A stretch of 39,472 nt of DNA from Candidatus Thermochlorobacter aerophilus (GCA_002794105.1 PHFL01000059.1:1-39472); one strand, 5' to 3'; positions 8,768 to 18,379 are shown, counted from the first letter of the stretch. A program made the numbers and translations. The notes: generated from the letters alone by a model not told the origin.

Positions 8768-8983
8768 TCAAGCATTGACCTTGATGTAACTGGAGCGATA
8801 CCGCGGAGGTGGAATCGGAAGACCATCCTTAGCAAGCCAGTATAGGTGCGCTTTGATAGCTTGTTCTATGTTCTGCTTAGCTTCTTCAGGGGTGCTACCT
8901 GTAGCAGTGCAGCCTTCTAAGTCAGGTGAAAATGCCAAATAGCCTTGCCGAGTGCGCTCAAGAAGAATCAGATACTTCTTCAT
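8768..8983 (-). CDS. HicB-like protein (short, solo)
   Basis: 71 residues from the ATG at 8983 (MKKYLILLERT). The frame extends to 9082 but the extra 33 residues look non-coding. The sequence follows the HicB/UPF0150 pattern: a beta strand, GYLAFSPDLEGCTATG, then a helix with TPEEAKQNIEQAI and a final GLPIPPPR. HicB proteins are usually antitoxins of HicA, but no HicA-like gene was found beside it and the protein lacks the extra DNA-binding domain. It may be an orphan regulator or a general RNase-H-fold protein. It follows the ImmA/IrrE-type gene by about 100 bases and could be in its transcript. Confidence 0.75.
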   Translation of the reverse strand: MKKYLILLERTRQGYLAFSPDLEGCTATGSTPEEAKQNIEQAIKAHLYWLAKDGLPIPPPRYRSSYIKVNA

Positions 8984-9083
8984 ACTATGCTTCAATTTTG
9001 AAGTTGAATACAAGTGACCATGCAAACATTTCGGCGCGTGCTGTTGCTCGACGCCTACCTTTAATACGCCAAAGTGTGACACT

Positions 9084-9926
9084 TCAGTCCATGAAGTAGA
9101 GAAATGTCAGCACGCCAAATTGCCCTAAGCGTATAGCTTGCTCAACGCAAGTGGCGTTGCGCAAAGCCGGGTCGTTCAGGGTAGGGAACCATGCACTGGC
9201 GCTAAGTTTTGTGGCAAAAAATCCTTGCTGGGGTGGTCTGGCGTTCATAAGTGCCCAAAGCGTCGGTGAGTTTTCAGGAAGATGACGTGTGGCAGAAAGT
9301 GGAGAAGGAAATTGCAAGATGAACTTGTCGTTGGAAGTGAATCTCCAGATAAGCCCACGCTGAAAATCCCACCTCATGACAAGGCAAGGGACAAGACCAA
9401 TTTGCGCATAACGCAAGGCTGTGCTGGTAACAGAAGTTTGAAAATAACGCTGCAATTCCAAAATGCCTGGCATGCCGAGTGCAAAATTTTTAGCACGCTG
9501 CAAAAAGTAAGAACGCGGCATCAAAAGATTAGAGGCAAACCAATCGGCTTCACGCTCCACAAGGTTATCGGATTCATATTCGCAAATGGAAAGATGCGCT
9601 GGCGCAAAGCCTGACTGCAACGCATTACGATGCTCATCAATGAAATAGTGTCCTAACTCATGCGCAAGGGTAAAACGTGCTCTTGGTGAGTCATGTCGTT
9701 CGACACGACTAAGATTGCAGTAGATGTGGAAGCGTTTTTCGTAATACTCCAACATGCCATCGAAGGCATTTTTGTAGTATCCGAAGCTGTAGGTGATGTT
9801 TTTCTTTCGCGCAATGCTGAGCGGCTCGACTCTACCATTTGTGCCGTATTCTTCGGCGATGAATTCGGCAAGTTCAGCAATTTCGTCGGCACGTGAGAGT
9901 GCTGAATCAATCAAAAAGGTGGTCAT
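9084..9926 (-). CDS. ImmA/IrrE-family zinc metallopeptidase
   Basis: 280 residues from the ATG at 9926, which has a good AAGGA ribosome site and overlaps the upstream gene by 20 bases. The longer frame to 10040 lies inside that upstream gene. The zinc-protease motif is HELGHYF, followed by IDEHRN and a downstream EREADWFASNLLMP stretch that supplies the third ligand, as in ImmA, IrrE and the phage/ICE Gp35-like family. A C-terminal part of about 120 residues has no recognised motif. ImmA/IrrE proteases cut repressors or regulators after a stress signal. Here the gene sits behind a sigma factor and a small unknown protein, suggesting that the protease controls one of them. Confidence 0.88.
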   Translation of the reverse strand: MTTFLIDSALSRADEIAELAEFIAEEYGTNGRVEPLSIARKKNITYSFGYYKNAFDGMLEYYEKRFHIYCNLSRVERHDSPRARFTLAHELGHYFIDEHRNALQSGFAPAHLSICEYESDNLVEREADWFASNLLMPRSYFLQRAKNFALGMPGILELQRYFQTSVTSTALRYAQIGLVPCLVMRWDFQRGLIWRFTSNDKFILQFPSPLSATRHLPENSPTLWALMNARPPQQGFFATKLSASAWFPTLNDPALRNATCVEQAIRLGQFGVLTFLYFMD

Positions 9927-10287
9927 ATCCTTGCTGCTTTTGGAGTTTAGCTTCAGCTTCCTTGCGGTCGCGTCGCATCTGCTCTTCGACATCTGGGGGA
10001 ATAGTGCCGCCTTCGCGGGCGGCACGTGCCATTTGTTCACCTATGGTTTGGTCGGAAGGGGGCGTGGAGGTTTTTCTTGCATGAAATTTGGCAAGAATTT
10101 CATCAGGCGATTCGAGCCTCTTAGGCAGGCGTATCTGTCCTGATTGGAGAGCCGCCTGAAAATCTTGCTCATCTTTCTGAAGCGTGTTCTCATCAATCGG
10201 CTCAATCCATCTCATCTCTATCATAGCACGGTAAATCAGCGCATCAAGATTGTCAGGCGCATCCAGTTGAAATTGTAGTTTGTTCAT
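9907..10287 (-). CDS. Small unknown protein between sigma factor and protease
   Basis: 126 residues from the ATG at 10287, preceded by an AGGTGA ribosome site; a GTG at 10296 would add three residues. The N-terminus (MNKLQFQLDAPDNLDALIYRAMIEMRW) appears partly helical. The middle is Pro/Ser-rich and the C-terminal half is strongly charged and probably helical (QMRRDRKEAEAKLQKQ). There is no signal peptide, membrane segment or zinc motif, so it is not a typical ZAS or membrane anti-sigma factor. I do not recognise the family. Its position 25 bases after the sigma gene and overlapping the ImmA/IrrE gene by 20 bases suggests that it binds the sigma factor or is a protease substrate. This is inference only. 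Confidence 0.75.
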   Translation of the reverse strand: MNKLQFQLDAPDNLDALIYRAMIEMRWIEPIDENTLQKDEQDFQAALQSGQIRLPKRLESPDEILAKFHARKTSTPPSDQTIGEQMARAAREGGTIPPDVEEQMRRDRKEAEAKLQKQQGYDHLFD

Positions 10288-10290
10288 AGT

Positions 10291-10309
10291 TATCACCTAT
10301 AAAGTGATA
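10291..10309 (-). promoter_or_regulatory. Small inverted repeat overlapping a ribosome site
   Basis: TATCAC and GTGATA form 6-base perfect arms with a 7-base spacer, lying between the sigma gene and the small unknown gene. On the coding strand the 3' arm includes most of the AGGTGA Shine-Dalgarno sequence of the downstream ATG at 10287. In RNA it could hide that site and lower translation, or in DNA it could be a small operator. The short stem makes this tentative. Confidence 0.3.
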
Positions 10310-10312
10310 TGG

Positions 10313-11110
10313 TTAAAACGACAACGATGAATTTCTCGCAATAAATTCTCTGACTTTTTTGCGTGCGCGACTCAAAATCTGGCGAATGTTTTCAGGTGTG
10401 GTGTCATAGCGCTGGGTCAGTTCCTCTATGACATGCGCAGGCAAGTTCTTACCTGAATCATACCATTGATAGACTGTTCGCATAATATCTTGCTCGCGTT
10501 CTGTCAGACTGTTTAGGGCATCTTTAATAATTTTCATCTGCTTTGAGTCTTGAGAATCCTGTGAATTGTTCTCAGCCGGCATAGATGTGTGGGCAATGTG
10601 GGCATCTGTTAGAGGTTCAGTCGGTATGCTCGTGTTACGACGATGGTGGTCGTTAAACAAATTTTCCGCAATGCGCTGCAGCCAGCCACGCGTGCGCCTG
10701 AGGCTGGCGTCAGGGCTCAAGGTATCATCGGCACGAAAAGTATGGGCTTTTTCAAGGACACGGACGAAAGTATCTTGCACAAGATCTTGGACAGCGTCAG
10801 CACCGAGTTCGTGGCAGTATTTGCGATTGCAAATGTAGAATAAATATTCACGATGCCGCTCGTAAAATACACGAAAGGCGTCTTCCCAACCATCGTGGCG
10901 CTGTGCAATCAGCATGAGTAACTCTCCGTCCATTTTCTTGCTCAGGTCTATAGCTAGTTGCATTATCACAGGCAAGGGTGCATTTGAGTTCGATAAGCTA
11001 TTTGCCACAAGCTGCTGGTGTCGTGCTGACACATGTTGCTCGGCACGCATGATACCTGCGGCACGATGTAATGCCACAATATATGCAGTAGAGGCGGCAC
11101 GCTTCGTCAT
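10313..11110 (-). CDS. Sigma-70 family (ECF-like) RNA polymerase sigma factor
   Basis: Up to 265 residues. The conserved part starts only near residue 65, so an internal start (ATG 11050 or 10963) is possible. Region 2 is seen as WEDAFRVFYERHREYLFYICNRK followed by AVQDLVQDTFVRVLEKA (-10 binding) and RTRGWLQRIAENLFNDHHRR. Region 4 is seen as LTEREQDIMRT followed by a helix-turn-helix ending TPENIRQILSRARKKVREFI. The two-domain layout is that of group 4 (ECF-type) sigma factors. The gene is first in an operon with a 126-residue unknown protein and an ImmA/IrrE protease. No classical anti-sigma factor is encoded nearby, so control may be by that protease. Confidence 0.88.
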   Translation of the reverse strand: MTKRAASTAYIVALHRAAGIMRAEQHVSARHQQLVANSLSNSNAPLPVIMQLAIDLSKKMDGELLMLIAQRHDGWEDAFRVFYERHREYLFYICNRKYCHELGADAVQDLVQDTFVRVLEKAHTFRADDTLSPDASLRRTRGWLQRIAENLFNDHHRRNTSIPTEPLTDAHIAHTSMPAENNSQDSQDSKQMKIIKDALNSLTEREQDIMRTVYQWYDSGKNLPAHVIEELTQRYDTTPENIRQILSRARKKVREFIARNSSLSF

Positions 11111-11231
11111 TCCTTTTCGGTTGAGTTTAGTTTAGTTAAAAAGCTATGACATAACAAACAAGCTCTTAGAGAATGAACAAAGCCCTCAAGTACAGTGCTT
11201 CAACAAGACAAGAAGACCTAACAAGACCTAA

Positions 11232-11285
11232 CAAAAAAACAGCTACCTGTCAAACCCACCTACGGCGTTACCCACAGATACGCCG
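11232..11285 (-). terminator. Possible terminator downstream of ribF
   Basis: Reading the coding strand after the ribF stop, a 6-bp stem CGGCGT/ACGCCG (11285-11280 with 11268-11263) is followed by a short ACAG-GTAG-CTGT stem running straight into seven T residues (about 11239-11233). The U tract is good but the adjacent stem has only 4-5 pairs. This could end the rimP-ribF operon. The stretch 11111-11323 holds no gene that I can see. Confidence 0.35.
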
Positions 11286-11323
11286 AAGCGTGACATCTGG
11301 CAGAGGAGAATAAGCGTTGAAAT

Positions 11324-12313
11324 TTAGGTGTGCTGCAAAGCTGGGGATGGGGTAGAGAAAGCGGCGGCAGATTGTTTATCACGTTCCAATTGTGCTTTGA
11401 GTGCAGCAAGACTGGTAAATTTCTGCTCATCACGCAAGCGAGAGAGCAGCTCCAGTGTAATGACTTGCCCATACAAATCGCCAGTGAAGTTCAAGATATG
11501 GGCTTCTATGCTTAATTGAGAGGCGTCAGATACAGTGGGGCGGTAGCCGATGTTGACCATGGCGCGCAGGCGAGTCGTGCCGAGAAGCGCATCCGCAACA
11601 TACACGCCAGGGCAAGGTACGAGCTTCAGGGGGTCAGGCAGTGCCAAGTTCGCCGTAGGAAATCCGATAAGGCGACCGCGTTGGTCCCCGTAGATTACCT
11701 TGCCCGTGAGCCGGTATGGACTGCCTAAGAGCCGATTGGCTTCACTGATGCGACCAGCTGACAGAAGCGAGCGAATCAATGTGCTGGATACAGCACGCTG
11801 CTCAACCACAAGCTCTTCGACCACATCCACTGAAAAAGAGTGTTTAACAGAAAGCGCTTGCAAGGTTTGCAGTGTCCCGCTACGGTCTTTCCCAAACCCA
11901 TGGTCATAGCCAATAACCATCGCTGCTAGCCCAAACTCTTTGAGCAAAATCTTCTCGACAAAGGTTTCTGGAGACAGTTCAGAAAAAGCCTTGGTGAAAT
12001 TGATAATCACGACGGCATCCAAGTGGAGTGCAGAAAGCAAAGCAATTTTTTCGTCGGTAGTAGTCAGGAGCTGAACAGGCTGAGCGTCCTTTTTAGCCAC
12101 AACAGTGCGTGGATGTGGTTCAAACGTGATGAGCACGGACTGCAGATGAGCAGCATGAGCTTTTGAAGTCAGAGCCGAAATGATTTTGCGATGTCCAAGA
12201 TGAACGCCATCGAACGTGCCTAATGTGATGGCAGAAGTGCGGGGGAGAAAAGGTGCTGCAGGCTCATGAGACGAGGTAAAAAGCTGCCCATTAGTGTAGT
12301 AAAAGAGCTTCAT
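11324..12313 (-). CDS. ribF: Bifunctional riboflavin kinase / FAD synthetase
   Basis: 329 residues, the usual length. It makes FMN from riboflavin and ATP, then FAD from FMN. The N-terminal nucleotidyltransferase domain shows LGTFDGVHLGHRKII and a later VIGYDHGFGKDR motif. The C-terminal flavokinase domain shows YRLTGKVIYGDQRGRLIGFPTANL. It starts 3 bases after the truB stop and is the last gene of the rimP-nusA-infB-rbfA-truB-ribF operon, an order found in many bacteria. Confidence is high. Confidence 0.96.
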   Translation of the reverse strand: MKLFYYTNGQLFTSSHEPAAPFLPRTSAITLGTFDGVHLGHRKIISALTSKAHAAHLQSVLITFEPHPRTVVAKKDAQPVQLLTTTDEKIALLSALHLDAVVIINFTKAFSELSPETFVEKILLKEFGLAAMVIGYDHGFGKDRSGTLQTLQALSVKHSFSVDVVEELVVEQRAVSSTLIRSLLSAGRISEANRLLGSPYRLTGKVIYGDQRGRLIGFPTANLALPDPLKLVPCPGVYVADALLGTTRLRAMVNIGYRPTVSDASQLSIEAHILNFTGDLYGQVITLELLSRLRDEQKFTSLAALKAQLERDKQSAAAFSTPSPALQHT

Positions 12314-12316
12314 GGT

Positions 12317-13045
12317 TCAGTGTAGATTATGTTGAAGTGATGTTCCAGCGGCGGCAATCTCAGCAAGAACGTGTTCAAGAGATTGTGCATGGGCAACATC
12401 AAAATTGCCAATGCGTTCGCGCCGAAGGGCATACAGATAGCCGCCAACCCCTAAAGCTTGACCAAAATCATGAGCCAGAGAGCGAATGTAGGTGCCTTTT
12501 GACACGCGAGCACGAAAATACACAAATGGGCAATGAAATTCAGTAATAGAAAACTCGAAAATTTCTACCTCGCGAGCTTTACGGTCTGCAACAGCTTGAC
12601 CAGACCGTGCAAGGTCATAAAGCCGTCGTCCGTGATGCCATATTGCTGAGTATATTGGTGGGATTTGTAGAATTTTACCAGTAAAGCGGCGTGCTGTCTC
12701 TAAGATGATATCAAGAGAGAGTGAATCTGTAGGTCGGTGATTGTATTCTTCTGTTTCGCCATCGTAGCTGGGAGTTTGAGCCCCAAGCTTGATGCATCCT
12801 GAATAAGTTTTGTCCAGCGCCTCAAATTGAGCCAGTTCCTTCGTCTTTTTACCAGTTGCTAATAAAAGTAGTCCAGTAGCTCGAGGGTCAAGTGTGCCAG
12901 CATGTCCGACCTTGCAGCGAAATCCAGCACGCGTGTAAGCGTTGCGGACTTTAGCTACTACATCAAATGAAGTCCAGCCAAAAGGCTTGTCTATTAGCAA
13001 AAGTTGAGCTGGACAGTCACGATACTGAGTCGTGCGTGTAGGCAT
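12317..13045 (-). CDS. truB: tRNA pseudouridine-55 synthase
   Basis: 242 residues. TruB converts U55 of the T-loop of tRNAs to pseudouridine. The opening LLLIDKPFGWTSFDVVAKVR and the catalytic motif VGHAGTLDPRATGLL (catalytic Asp) are clear, as are the later KTYSGCIKLGAQTPSYDGE and VSKGTYIRSLAHDFG segments. It lies 26 bases after rbfA. The short C-terminus without an added PUA domain resembles the truncated TruB found in Bacteroidota and relatives. Confidence 0.95.
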   Translation of the reverse strand: MPTRTTQYRDCPAQLLLIDKPFGWTSFDVVAKVRNAYTRAGFRCKVGHAGTLDPRATGLLLLATGKKTKELAQFEALDKTYSGCIKLGAQTPSYDGETEEYNHRPTDSLSLDIILETARRFTGKILQIPPIYSAIWHHGRRLYDLARSGQAVADRKAREVEIFEFSITEFHCPFVYFRARVSKGTYIRSLAHDFGQALGVGGYLYALRRERIGNFDVAHAQSLEHVLAEIAAAGTSLQHNLH

Positions 13046-13071
13046 TGAAACTACAAACTAACTACTGGAAT

Positions 13072-13440
13072 TCAGCTCGGAAGTTCCGAGGGTTTAGAAC
13101 CTTGATTGGCTTCTCGAATAAGCATTTCTAAGCGAGCAGCCTTTTCTGCCGCTTCATCTAAGTGGAATTCTAATTCAGGCATACGACGAAATTGATGACG
13201 AATCCGAGCCGAAAGTTCTTTGCGGAAGAACTTGCTTTCCTTGCGAATGTGTGCAAGTACTGATTGTGCCATTTCCTTACTACCAAGCACTGAAATGTAG
13301 ACATGAGCAATGCTCAAATCGGGAGAGACTTTCACACCTTGAATGGTCGTGAGAGCACCATTACGCGGTAGTTCTTTCTGAAAAATCAAACTAAGCTCGC
13401 GTTGGAGCAGTTCTGCAACACGTTCTGTTCTGACCGACAT
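13072..13440 (-). CDS. rbfA: Ribosome-binding factor A
   Basis: 122 residues, typical length. RbfA binds the 30S precursor and helps 16S 5'-end maturation. The start MSVRTERVAELLQRELSLI, the central GVKVSPDLSIAHVYISVLG and the C-terminal IRHQFRRMPELEFHLDEA are classic for the KH-like RbfA fold. A GAGAGGGA ribosome site precedes the ATG. It lies 111 bases after infB, with a small hairpin (13525-13544) in the gap. Confidence 0.95.
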   Translation of the reverse strand: MSVRTERVAELLQRELSLIFQKELPRNGALTTIQGVKVSPDLSIAHVYISVLGSKEMAQSVLAHIRKESKFFRKELSARIRHQFRRMPELEFHLDEAAEKAARLEMLIREANQGSKPSELPS

Positions 13441-13551
13441 CGGGGTCCCTCTCTTTTTTTAGGTTGAACAGCAGCTGTCAAATAGCAAGGGGTTACCTAA
13501 GAAACTCAAACTCAACAACCGTCGGTCACTCCAATGGTAGTGACTTGCTGG

Positions 13552-16500
13552 CTACTCCGCTGCTAACTTACGCTTTGTCTCGACAGTTTCATACACTTCA
13601 ATAATATCGCCAACTTTTATGTCGTCGTATCCAGCAAGTGCAAGACCGCATTCAAAACCAGCATCGACTTCTTTGACATCATCTTTGAATCGTTTCAATG
13701 AAGAGAGTTCGCCTTCGTAGATTTGTACGCCATCGCGCAATAGCCTGACCTTTGCATCGCGACGAACTTTACCTTCAAGAACATGGCAGCCAGCGACATT
13801 TCCAACTTTCGAGATGCGGAAGACTTCACGCACTTCTGCTGTACCAATAACAATTTCAGAAAGCTCAGGCGAGAGCATGCCCTCGAGCGCATCTTTGATT
13901 TCTTCAAGGGCATGGTAAATAACGGTGTAGAAGCGAATATCAATATTTTCTTTTTCGGCAAGTCGCTTTGCATTGAGGTTAGGACGGACACGGAAACCTA
14001 TGATGATGGCATCAGATGCAGCTGCCAGCAGGACATCACTTTCTGTAATTTGTCCAACACCCTTGTGAATAATGTTGACCTTGACCTCATTTGTGCTAGC
14101 CTTCATTAGACCATCTGCCAGCGCCTCAATGGAGCCACCCACATCAGCTTTGAGCACAATACGCAGTTCTTTGATTTGTCCGCTTTGTGCTTGCTTGGAG
14201 ATGTCATTGAGCCTGACACGAGTGGTCTGGCGTATAATTTGCTCACGGCGAATTAACTGACGGCGCATAGCCACTTCGCGAGCCTCACGGTCAGAGGGCA
14301 TCACATTGAACACATCACCAGCTTCAGGCAGGGTTTCAAAGCCTAGAACACGCACCGGTTGCGAAGGATGCGCCTCTGAGACTGGACGACCACGCTCATC
14401 AAGCATGGCACGAACACGTCCATACGAAAGACCTGCAACGAACGGAGCCCCAACTTTAAGTATGCCATTCTGAACCAGAACAGTGGCTACAGCACCTTTG
14501 CCCTTGTCTAACTCAGCCTCAATCACCACGCCTTTTGCCAAACGGTTGGGGTTATAACTGGCTTTTAGGTCCATGAGCTCAGCCTGTGCGAGGACTTTAT
14601 CGAGCAACTGACGAACGCCAGCGCCTGTCTTTGCAGAGATTTCCTGACACTGCACATCTCCGCCCCATTCTTCGACCGTAACTCCGTTTTCAGCAAGTTG
14701 GGCACGAATCTTGTCAGGATTGGCTTCTGGCTTATCGATTTTATTGATAGCGACAACAATCGGTACATTAGCGGCCTTAGCGTGGTTGATAGCTTCAATA
14801 GTCTGGGGCATCACATTGTCATCAGCGGCTACGACAAGAATCACAATATCGGTAACCTGTACCCCGCGCGCACGCATTGCAGTGAAAGCTTCGTGGCCGG
14901 GTGTATCCAAAAAGGTGATTTTTTCAGAATTCTCTAGCGTAACTTCATAAGCCCCAATGTGCTGCGTAATGCCGCCTGCCTCGCCTGCAACCACATTGCT
15001 GCGGCGAATGTAGTCCAACAGCGAAGTCTTACCATGGTCAACATGACCCATGATGGTTACAACAGGCGGACGCTTAGCTAAATCTTCTGGTTTATCTTCT
15101 TCAAGTTCAACACACGTAGCTTCAACATCAGAAATAAACTGAACTTCACGACCAAATTCTAAGGCAAGCAGTTCTATGGTCTCACGATCGAGCCGTTGGT
15201 TGATGGTAATGAGCTTGCCCATACGGAAACATTTCTCAATGACTTCCTTAGGGGTAACGCCCAACAAGTTGGCAAACTCATGTGTGGTGGCAAACTCCGT
15301 AATCTTAACAACCTTATCTTCTGCGGCACGCTGCGCTGCTTCAAGCTCCATTTTTTCCTCGCGTTCACGGCGGCGCTGTTTGCGGAAGCGCTGACGGGAA
15401 GAAACCTCGCCAACTTCGCCAAGCATAGTTTCGCGAATGTTGCGCTCAATAATTTTCTCATCAATCTCATGCCGCTTGTTTTTCTTCTTCAGTTTCAGAC
15501 CCTCTTCCAGCTTGTCCTCAGAGTGAGCTTTCTTATGAGGCTTGGCAGGTTCAGCAGTGGTAAAAAACTCTGACTTCGGAGTCTCCGCAGTAGGTGGAGC
15601 TGCCTTAGCCTCAATAGCCTTAGAAGGTGCTGATGGAGCTTTAGAAGGCGCTGGAGTGCCAGTGGATTTGATGTCACTGGGCTTAGTGTCAACAGCTTTA
15701 GTGTGTTCAGTAAGCGCACGGGCTTGTTCGCCAAATCGCTTCTTCTTTTCTTTCTTCTTTTTCTTGAAGATTTCAATTTCGCCAAGCACGCGCAAGCCAC
15801 CGATGTTTTCTGGGGTCGTAAATTTTTTAGCAATCTCGGCTTGCTGATGCTCAATTTCACGGCGCAACTCTGTCTTTTCCGATACTGGCAGGGATGTAGC
15901 TGAACTTTGACCAGCAGATTCGTCTCTCTGAGGTTCTGCCGCAGCCGTCGTACTGGTCACGGTATCGGTTTGTGGCAGAGAAACGCTCATGTCAGAAGAA
16001 GTAAGCTGTGGCGTAGAAGACTCCACAGCTTCAAGACTGGGTGCAGTTGTGGGTGCAGTTGCAGTATCAGCATCGGTGGAGACTTCAGCTGAAGTCTCGA
16101 TGCTGGGGACAGTCACAGTGGTCTCGTTTGCTATCGTGTTCAGACACAGCTCGGCTGATGTATCTGATGTAGTTGAGTCAGTAGGAGCAGGCTCTTGTAC
16201 GGCGGTTTCAGCCGGCTCTTGTGCAGCGGTTTCAGGCTCTAATTCAGCAACTGCAGATGATGATTCAAGAGATAGTGTGTTTTGCTGGAGTGCTGGTGTG
16301 GCAGCCACCTGCTCTACGGGAATTGGAGCCGGGCTTTCTACGGAGACTGGAGAGACTGGTGCATCAACAGTTGCAGGCGGCGTCTCGCGAGCCGTCTCTG
16401 TGCTGAGCTTGACCGTCGTCAAAATAGGCTCTTCCTTGAAGGAAGGGGTTGCGCGCTTAATTTTAGTGGCTTTGAGGGAAAGGTCAGGTTTGCTGTCAAG

Positions 16501-16728
16501 AGCTTTCTTTTTGCGCTCTTTTTCAGCCTTGAACTTGCGATGAATGTCGCTGAGTTTCTTCGCATCGCTGAAATTTTCGAAAATAATCTCACGTACGCTT
16601 TCAGGGACTTTAGAAGAGGGCGAGGCAACTTTGATGTTGCGGTCGCGTAGGAAGTCAAGCAAATCCTGCGCAGATATCGATAACTCCTCTGCAATATCTG
16701 CAATTTTATACTTTCTTTCTTCACTCAT
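13552..16728 (-). CDS. infB: Translation initiation factor IF-2
   Basis: 1058 residues from the ATG at 16728, chosen for its AAAGGA site 9 bases upstream; a TTG at 16749 would add seven residues inside that site. The GTPase delivers fMet-tRNA to the 30S subunit. Domains are an N-terminal IF2_N module (about 6-55), a long Ser/Thr/Pro/Glu-rich linker with later Lys-rich blocks (about 90-450), a second IF2_N module (about 470-525), then the G domain with GHVDHGKT (about 561-568), DTPGHEAF and NKID, and domains II-IV to the end. The protein is long because of the linker, which is poor in conserved sequence and contains imperfect [16 protein letters not shown] repeats. Confidence 0.97.
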   Translation of the reverse strand: MSEERKYKIADIAEELSISAQDLLDFLRDRNIKVASPSSKVPESVREIIFENFSDAKKLSDIHRKFKAEKERKKKALDSKPDLSLKATKIKRATPSFKEEPILTTVKLSTETARETPPATVDAPVSPVSVESPAPIPVEQVAATPALQQNTLSLESSSAVAELEPETAAQEPAETAVQEPAPTDSTTSDTSAELCLNTIANETTVTVPSIETSAEVSTDADTATAPTTAPSLEAVESSTPQLTSSDMSVSLPQTDTVTSTTAAAEPQRDESAGQSSATSLPVSEKTELRREIEHQQAEIAKKFTTPENIGGLRVLGEIEIFKKKKKEKKKRFGEQARALTEHTKAVDTKPSDIKSTGTPAPSKAPSAPSKAIEAKAAPPTAETPKSEFFTTAEPAKPHKKAHSEDKLEEGLKLKKKNKRHEIDEKIIERNIRETMLGEVGEVSSRQRFRKQRRREREEKMELEAAQRAAEDKVVKITEFATTHEFANLLGVTPKEVIEKCFRMGKLITINQRLDRETIELLALEFGREVQFISDVEATCVELEEDKPEDLAKRPPVVTIMGHVDHGKTSLLDYIRRSNVVAGEAGGITQHIGAYEVTLENSEKITFLDTPGHEAFTAMRARGVQVTDIVILVVAADDNVMPQTIEAINHAKAANVPIVVAINKIDKPEANPDKIRAQLAENGVTVEEWGGDVQCQEISAKTGAGVRQLLDKVLAQAELMDLKASYNPNRLAKGVVIEAELDKGKGAVATVLVQNGILKVGAPFVAGLSYGRVRAMLDERGRPVSEAHPSQPVRVLGFETLPEAGDVFNVMPSDREAREVAMRRQLIRREQIIRQTTRVRLNDISKQAQSGQIKELRIVLKADVGGSIEALADGLMKASTNEVKVNIIHKGVGQITESDVLLAAASDAIIIGFRVRPNLNAKRLAEKENIDIRFYTVIYHALEEIKDALEGMLSPELSEIVIGTAEVREVFRISKVGNVAGCHVLEGKVRRDAKVRLLRDGVQIYEGELSSLKRFKDDVKEVDAGFECGLALAGYDDIKVGDIIEVYETVETKRKLAAE

Positions 16729-16765
16729 ATCATGTTTTCCTTTCAGCAATGCAAGTTAAAGACGC

Positions 16766-18379
16766 TCAAGCTGTGGTATTGTCTGGTTTAGGCTGAGCAG
16801 ACAGCACATCTGCAACAGGCGATGCCGTATCAGGATTAGCCTTGGCAGAATCCCCTTTCAGGGTCGTGCCTTGGTGTTGAGATTGAGAGGTTACTGAAGC
16901 ATGAGCTTCACCAACCTCGTGTTCAAACTCATCTTGAAGAGTTTTGTAGATACTTTCAGCTATGCGTCGCCAGTATTTGCGCTCTTCTTCACTGATAAGG
17001 CGAGTGTTAGCTTTAGAGCGCTTTGAGTCGGTAGAAGACTCCTCGCGCTTTGGGGACGCAATCAACGCTTGCTCAATGGCATCAACTCCAGCTTCGAGTG
17101 CTTTGCGTGCTGTGTCTAACCCGCTATCCAAAAGCTGATAAATCATATCGTCACCAAACTCTTCTCGAAACGCAATAATATCAATATCGTCTGAATCTTG
17201 AAGTGTTTTGTCAAGTTCGCGATAGATTTCTATTTCAAAACCGGTGAGCTTTTCTGCAAGATGTATATTGTTGCCGTTTTTCCCAATTGCATATTTGATT
17301 TGGTCTGGCTTGAGCATGACGCGAGCCTTTTTGTTTTTAAAGTCGGCAAACACGCTCATCGGGTCAATTTTAGCTGGCTGCAATGCGCGCGCAATGTAGA
17401 TTTGCGGCTCGTCGCTGTAGCTAATTACATCAATGTTTTCATTGCCAAGCTCGCGCACGATATTCTGGATGCGTTTGCCTTTGTGACCGACGCATGCTCC
17501 AACAGGGTCAATACGGTTGCTCGTCGACTCGACAGCAACCTTAGCTCGTTCGCCCGGCACGCGAGCAATGCCCTTGATGAGAATCAGTCCTTCAGCAATT
17601 TCAGGCACTTCTGCTTCAAAGAGCTTGCGCAGAAAATTATCGTCTGTGCGTGAGACAATAACGCGAATTGGTCCATCTTCACGCTCTTTTTCAATCTCCG
17701 TCCCATCAGGCTGCTTGATACGAATCTTTTCCCGCTCGACTTTCTTGACATAAAGCTTCATTCTCGGTGTCTTGCGCGGGTTGTCTTTAGGCATCTTCTC
17801 ACTGATGGGCAAAATCAAATCTACCTTTTGATTCTTGGAGGTGTTGTAGGTGAAGATAATTTCCTTTGGACGAATCTGATAGACTTCGGCAGAGACAATT
17901 TCGCCGACCTTTTCGCGACATTCTTCAAAGATGGCTTCACGCTCAGCATCACGAACTTTTTTCTGAACCGCCTGCTTGATAATCTGGATTGATTTACGCG
18001 TAAGATACTTCTCTAACTCAATTGGACCCTCCTCGTAATCATCGCCTAACTCCAGTGAGTCATCTATCTTGCGGGCTTCTTCGTAACTGATTTGAATGGT
18101 CGGTATTTCTACCTCCTTCACCACCTTTTTCATGATGTAGACTTCAAAATCCCCACGCTCAGGATTGACAATAACACGTGCATTAACTTCAGGGTCGTAG
18201 TCTTTGCGAAGTTGCTTTTGAATGACTTCCTTAAGCAAGTCTGCAATATCCAACTTCATGCTACTGATTTCATTGTTCTTGCGGTCTCTGAGCCGGTCAA
18301 ATTCTTCAATAGCATGAAAAGCCGATTTGATAAGCATCTTTCTATCTTCGGCAGTTGGCTCTTGCTTTCGTTTTGGCAT
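16766..18379 (-). CDS. nusA: Transcription termination/antitermination factor NusA
   Basis: 537 residues. NusA binds RNA polymerase and modulates pausing, termination and antitermination. The order is an N-terminal RNA-polymerase-binding domain (about 20-145), an S1 domain (about 150-240), then two KH domains with RVPGERAKVAVES and DPVGACVGHKGKRIQNIVREL, and YAIGKNGNNIHLAEKLTG. The C-terminal about 110 residues are acidic, Ser/Thr-rich and low complexity and lack the acidic repeats of enterobacteria. It lies 39 bases after rimP and 37 before infB, in the standard operon. Confidence 0.96.
   Translation of the reverse strand: MPKRKQEPTAEDRKMLIKSAFHAIEEFDRLRDRKNNEISSMKLDIADLLKEVIQKQLRKDYDPEVNARVIVNPERGDFEVYIMKKVVKEVEIPTIQISYEEARKIDDSLELGDDYEEGPIELEKYLTRKSIQIIKQAVQKKVRDAEREAIFEECREKVGEIVSAEVYQIRPKEIIFTYNTSKNQKVDLILPISEKMPKDNPRKTPRMKLYVKKVEREKIRIKQPDGTEIEKEREDGPIRVIVSRTDDNFLRKLFEAEVPEIAEGLILIKGIARVPGERAKVAVESTSNRIDPVGACVGHKGKRIQNIVRELGNENIDVISYSDEPQIYIARALQPAKIDPMSVFADFKNKKARVMLKPDQIKYAIGKNGNNIHLAEKLTGFEIEIYRELDKTLQDSDDIDIIAFREEFGDDMIYQLLDSGLDTARKALEAGVDAIEQALIASPKREESSTDSKRSKANTRLISEEERKYWRRIAESIYKTLQDEFEHEVGEAHASVTSQSQHQGTTLKGDSAKANPDTASPVADVLSAQPKPDNTTA

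Noticed and set aside
8984..9083. HicA toxin gene next to the HicB-like gene
   Set aside because: The 100-base gap has no frame of the right size or HicA motif.
15989..16543. Long plus-strand ORF (184 codons) opposite infB
   Set aside because: It is antisense to the Ser/Thr/Pro-rich IF-2 linker, and its composition is a by-product of that low-complexity DNA.
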